Shown here: positions 60,927 to 64,000 of the stretch, one piece after another | Layout of the letters: each line of letters opens with the position of its first letter | Numbering within the stretch: the stretch's first letter is position 1 | Assembly: GCF_000023285.1 (NCBI RefSeq) | Contig: NC_013162.1 | Coordinates: 1,218,501 to 1,282,500, forward strand | Direction: 5' to 3' | Source of the DNA: Capnocytophaga ochracea DSM 7271 | Lineage (GTDB): Bacteria > Bacteroidota > Bacteroidia > Flavobacteriales > Flavobacteriaceae | DNA length: 64,000 nt | The notes under the pieces: model-generated | Told to the model about the DNA's origin: nothing | The model's input: only the letters and a program-made list of their open reading frames with translations | The model's database searches: none | Program-made: the position numbers and the translations under genes

Positions 60927-62924
60927 TTGGCAAATTTAAAAATCGCCCTTGTGGGCAACCCTAATACCGGTAAAAGTTCGCTCTTCAATGCATTGACGGG
61001 CTTGAACCAAAAGGTAGGCAACTACCCTGGTATTACCGTGGAAAAAAAAATAGGATACTGTAAGCTTTCCGATACCCAGCAAGCCGAAATCATAGACTTG
61101 CCGGGCGCTTATAGTCTCAACCCAAGCTCGGAAGACGAGCACGTGGCTGTAAATGTGCTTACACATAGCTCTGAGCCTCATTATCCTGATGTGGTGGTAG
61201 TGGTGTGTGAGGTGAGTAACCTTAAGCAAAATCTCTTGCTCTTTACCCAAGTAAAAGACCTTGGGTTGCCTACGATACTTGTTATCAATATGGTAGACCA
61301 GATGCACAAAAAGGGTATCAGTATTGAGGTGGAAAAATTAGCTGAGGTCTTGCAAACGAAAGTTGTGCTCACTAGTACTCGCAAAGGCGAAGGACTTACA
61401 GAACTGAAAGAAGCGATTGTAAATTATCAACAACTGTCGCTTACTCCTTGCGTAGATATCTCTCGCTTAAAGGCGATGACTTTTGGCACGTCGGAAAGTG
61501 AGCAACGGCGCAAACAGCAAAAAGAAACGATACTTCGCTATCAGTTTATCAACAAAATACTGAAAGAGACATATACGGTAGACCAGCGCAAAGCACAGAC
61601 GCTTCGAGCACGTCTCGACCGCTTCCTCATACACCCCTTCTTTGGCTATGTGGTGTTTGCTGCGATACTCTTGCTTATCTTCCAAGCAGTATTTACTTGG
61701 TCGAGCTATCCAATGGATTGGATAGAAAACGGTTTCAATGTTTTTGGGGAATGGCTTGCTACTAAACTACCTGCTGGGGCACTTAGCGAATTACTAATAG
61801 AGGGTATCCTACCAGGAATCGCAGGTATCACAGTGTTTATCCCCCAAATAGCTGTACTCTTCACCTTGATTGCCCTATTGGAAGAAAGTGGCTATATGAG
61901 TAGGGTGGTGTTCTTGATGGACAATGTAATGCGTCGTTTTGGGCTTAGTGGTAAGAGTGTTGTTCCTCTGATTTCGGGAGCAGCTTGTGCTGTACCTGCC
62001 GTGATGATTGCCCGCAATATTGAGAATTGGAAAGAACGCCTAATCACCATACTTGTTACTCCGTTTATGACCTGTTCGGCACGTTTGCCCGTATATCTCA
62101 TCATCATTAACTTGGTAATCCCAGACGGTGATTTTTGCTGGATTAGCTATAAAGCGTGGACGTTCTTTGCGATGTACTTTTTGGGCTTTGCGGTAGCTTT
62201 GCTATCGGCTTTCATCTTAGACAAAGTACTGAAGATGCACAAGAACAGCAGTTTCTTTATCGCAGAAATTCCCGATTATAAAATTCCGCTTTTGCGCAAT
62301 GTATGCCTCACTGTATACGAGAAGACCAAAGGCTTTGTAGTAGGAGCGGGGAAGTTCATTTTAGCAATTTCGATACTTTTGTGGTTCTTAGGGTCTCACG
62401 GAGTAGGAGAAAAGTACAACAGCATAGAGGCTACTGCCGAGCAGTTGGCACAAACTCACCAGTGGACAGCCGAGCAGAAAGCACATTACATAGAAGCCCA
62501 AAGTCTTGAGTACTCGTTTTTGGGTTACATAGGCAAAGGGATAGAGCCCGTATTTCGTCCGCTGGGCTACGATTGGAAAATCAGTATAGGGGTAGTAGCC
62601 TCGTTTGCAGCGCGAGAGGTGTTCATTAGTACCCTATCAACGGTTTATAGTTTAGGAAAAGATTTGGATACCGAAGGCGAAGAGGGAGAACGTACTATCT
62701 TGACAAAAATGCGCGCTGAAGTACGCCCTGATGGTACGCCTGTATACACACTCGGCACCGGTATTTCGCTCTTGCTCTATTACGCTTTTGCAATGCAGTG
62801 CCTCAGCACTGTTGCCGTAGTGCGCAAAGAAACCAATAGCTGGAAATGGACAGCTATCCAATGGATATTTATGACGGGAGTTGCCTACGTGAGTGCAATG
62901 CTGGCATTTATTTTAATTAGATAA
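60927..62924 (+). CDS. feoB: ferrous iron transport GTPase FeoB
   Basis: FeoB imports Fe2+ across the inner membrane. The 665 residues start with a G-protein domain: G1 GNPNTGKSSLF (9-19), G2 GNYPGITVEKK, G3 DLPGAYSL and G4 NMVD. The membrane part begins near residue 235 and has both Gate motifs, with GILPGIAGITVFIPQIAVLF and SAACAVPAVM-like GAACAVPAVMIARNIE, and ends with GVAYVSAMLAFILIR. The start codon is TTG at 60927; no ATG lies upstream in frame after the feoA stop, and the next Met in the frame is more than 100 codons in. The TTG is in an AT-rich repeat stretch (AGCAAATTAACAAATTGG). Confidence 0.93.
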   Translation: MANLKIALVGNPNTGKSSLFNALTGLNQKVGNYPGITVEKKIGYCKLSDTQQAEIIDLPGAYSLNPSSEDEHVAVNVLTHSSEPHYPDVVVVVCEVSNLKQNLLLFTQVKDLGLPTILVINMVDQMHKKGISIEVEKLAEVLQTKVVLTSTRKGEGLTELKEAIVNYQQLSLTPCVDISRLKAMTFGTSESEQRRKQQKETILRYQFINKILKETYTVDQRKAQTLRARLDRFLIHPFFGYVVFAAILLLIFQAVFTWSSYPMDWIENGFNVFGEWLATKLPAGALSELLIEGILPGIAGITVFIPQIAVLFTLIALLEESGYMSRVVFLMDNVMRRFGLSGKSVVPLISGAACAVPAVMIARNIENWKERLITILVTPFMTCSARLPVYLIIINLVIPDGDFCWISYKAWTFFAMYFLGFAVALLSAFILDKVLKMHKNSSFFIAEIPDYKIPLLRNVCLTVYEKTKGFVVGAGKFILAISILLWFLGSHGVGEKYNSIEATAEQLAQTHQWTAEQKAHYIEAQSLEYSFLGYIGKGIEPVFRPLGYDWKISIGVVASFAAREVFISTLSTVYSLGKDLDTEGEEGERTILTKMRAEVRPDGTPVYTLGTGISLLLYYAFAMQCLSTVAVVRKETNSWKWTAIQWIFMTGVAYVSAMLAFILIR

Positions 62925-63113
62925 TCCTCTCCCCGTTCTCACATACCCAACTGCGATCCCTCGTTGGCTACTCCCGAGGAGAGGGGCAAGCTAAAAAGAG
63001 AGAGGAAGTAAAATTATAAAAGTAACAAACAATATAAAGAATAAATTCCCTTTTACGGATTTCCTCCTCCCCTCCCTTTTGGGGAGGGGGAGAACGGAGG
63101 GGGTGAGGAACTT

Positions 63114-63869
63114 ATGAAGTTAGGTTTAGTATTTTCAGGAGGCGGGGTGCGCGCTTTGGCACACGCTGGATTGTTAAAGGCTTTGGAAGAAAAAGGCTTG
63201 CAACCCTCAATTATTTCGGGTACCAGTGGTGGAGCACTCATTGGGGCACTCTACGCTTGTGGGGTAAAGCCCGAGGATATGGTGCATTTTTTTAAGGAAA
63301 CACCTGTGTTCAAATGGTCGATGCTCACTTTTAAAAAAGTGGGATTAGTAGATAGTGCTAAATATACCAAGTTCTTTAAAAAACAATTCCAATGTCCGAC
63401 TTTTGAAGACTTGCGATTGCCCTTAGTGGTAACAGCTACCAATCTGCTGAATGGTAAAGTACAGTATTTTAGCAAAGGAGAGCTCATTCAGCCCCTCATT
63501 GCATCGTCGGCATTACCGCCTTACTTCTCACCGGTGAGAATAGGAGACAGTTTATATTGCGACGGGGGACTGCTGAACAACTTCCCCATAGAACCCCTCA
63601 AAGACCGATGTGATAGAATTATAGGGAGCTTTGTGAATCCGCTAGAAACGATTACCGAGAAGGAACTCAGCAACTCGTTCCAGTTTATGCAACGGATTTA
63701 CAACATCACTATGGATGGCAATTATAACCGCAAGTTCAAAAAATGTGACCACTTGCTACTACATAATCTCAGCAATGTAGGCGTACTCGATACTAAAATG
63801 CTCGATCACGCCTTCGAATATGGATACGAACAAACAATTACCAAATTAGCTAATTTGTCAGTTAGCTAA
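63114..63869 (+). CDS. patatin-like phospholipase
   Basis: Patatin-like enzymes hydrolyse lipids with a Ser-Asp pair. The 251 residues contain the oxyanion loop SGGGVRALAHAGLLKAL (8-24), the nucleophile motif GTSGG (about 36-40) in SGTSGGALIGALYACG, and the Asp in YCDGGLLNNFPIEPL (about 157). There is no signal peptide, so it resembles cytoplasmic RssA/YchK-like members and not the secreted PlpD type with a barrel. Its substrate cannot be told from the sequence. Confidence 0.9.
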   Translation: MKLGLVFSGGGVRALAHAGLLKALEEKGLQPSIISGTSGGALIGALYACGVKPEDMVHFFKETPVFKWSMLTFKKVGLVDSAKYTKFFKKQFQCPTFEDLRLPLVVTATNLLNGKVQYFSKGELIQPLIASSALPPYFSPVRIGDSLYCDGGLLNNFPIEPLKDRCDRIIGSFVNPLETITEKELSNSFQFMQRIYNITMDGNYNRKFKKCDHLLLHNLSNVGVLDTKMLDHAFEYGYEQTITKLANLSVS

Positions 63870-63916
63870 TGAGTAGGGGCAACATTGACAAATTGGTAAA
63901 TTAAGACATTAACTTT

Positions 63917-64000
63917 ATGAGTGAAATTTCTAAAATTCTGTTCTTGGTATCGGATAGTTTGCTGATACCCGACATTATCGTACTCTTGGTACTTTTTGTG
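63917..64000 (+). CDS. start of a probable MotA/TolQ/ExbB-type membrane protein (partial)
   Basis: The frame is open from the ATG at 63917 to the window edge, giving 28 residues: MSEISKILFLVSDSLLIPDI then a hydrophobic IVLLVLFV. This looks like the start of Bacteroidota MotA/TolQ/ExbB proton-channel proteins, where a short polar start leads into a first helix with LLIP-type text. With 28 residues this is only a suggestion. Confidence 0.4.
   Translation, partial: MSEISKILFLVSDSLLIPDIIVLLVLFV

Overview
The window looks like a chromosomal segment from a member of the Flavobacteriaceae (phylum Bacteroidota). The evidence is a gliding-motility lipoprotein GldB, a PorP/SprF-type protein of the type IX secretion family, an IPExxxVDY protein coupled to pyruvate kinase, a SusC/SusD pair, a flexirubin-type tyrosine ammonia-lyase, and many promoters of the Bacteroidota type (TTTG or TTG, about 19-21 bases, then TAnnTTTG) with few clear Shine-Dalgarno sites. 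Base composition is AT-rich. Capnocytophaga is my best guess for the genus, but this rests on general resemblance and not on a search.

Layout. 0-7 kb (minus strand): an alpha-2-macroglobulin-like lipoprotein cut by the window edge, a conserved protein with a nucleoside-phosphorylase-like C-terminal half, recX, a Roadblock-like protein, tRNA-Cys, folB and a PorP/SprF protein. 7-17 kb: a repeat-rich gap, a two-domain sialate O-acetylesterase, an OmpA/BspA-like surface pair, a second repeat-rich gap, HMG-CoA reductase, and two convergent paralogous beta-barrel genes that share a perfect bidirectional terminator. 17-22.6 kb (minus): tRNA-Phe, then mrp, nifU-like, an M23-like N-terminal protein, pdxJ and fbp in one apparent operon, and a secreted MsrAB fusion. 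23-31 kb: a one-piece propeller/YYY/LuxR regulator, a TAL-fabG pair and a DUF4301 gene. 31.3-32.2 kb: five consecutive micro-genes for membrane proteins of 40-63 residues, behind one promoter. 33-47 kb (plus): a lipoprotein with three copies of an unusual PPHGxPGHRC motif, pheA, DPP IV with a POT peptide transporter, a lipoprotein with two paralogous barrel genes, IPExxxVDY-pyk, gldB, nnr and a small lipoprotein. 47.7-57 kb (minus): a barrel protein with a small membrane protein, a frameshifted lipoprotein gene, and a nutrient-uptake locus (susC, susD, a HExxH lipoprotein and a DUF4302 lipoprotein). 58-64 kb (plus): an unknown gene, mnmG, feoAB, a patatin-like phospholipase and the start of a probable MotA/TolQ/ExbB-type protein.

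The intergenic space is as interesting as the genes. A repeat of about 200 bp, built around 11-bp units AGCTTATAGAG, occurs six times in both orientations. A second family of about 230-270 bp, ending in a perfect array of another 11-bp unit (GTAGAGCCACT), occurs twice in opposite orientation. Short hairpin repeats (GTGCGAGCCGCAC and GGTCGTAGCACGACC types) with AT-rich tails are scattered between genes, and one appears to serve as a terminator. The best candidates for something undescribed are the micro-protein operon at 31.3-32.2 kb, the two 11-bp-periodic repeat families, the PPHGxPGHRC lipoprotein, and the frameshifted gene at 48.6-49.6 kb.
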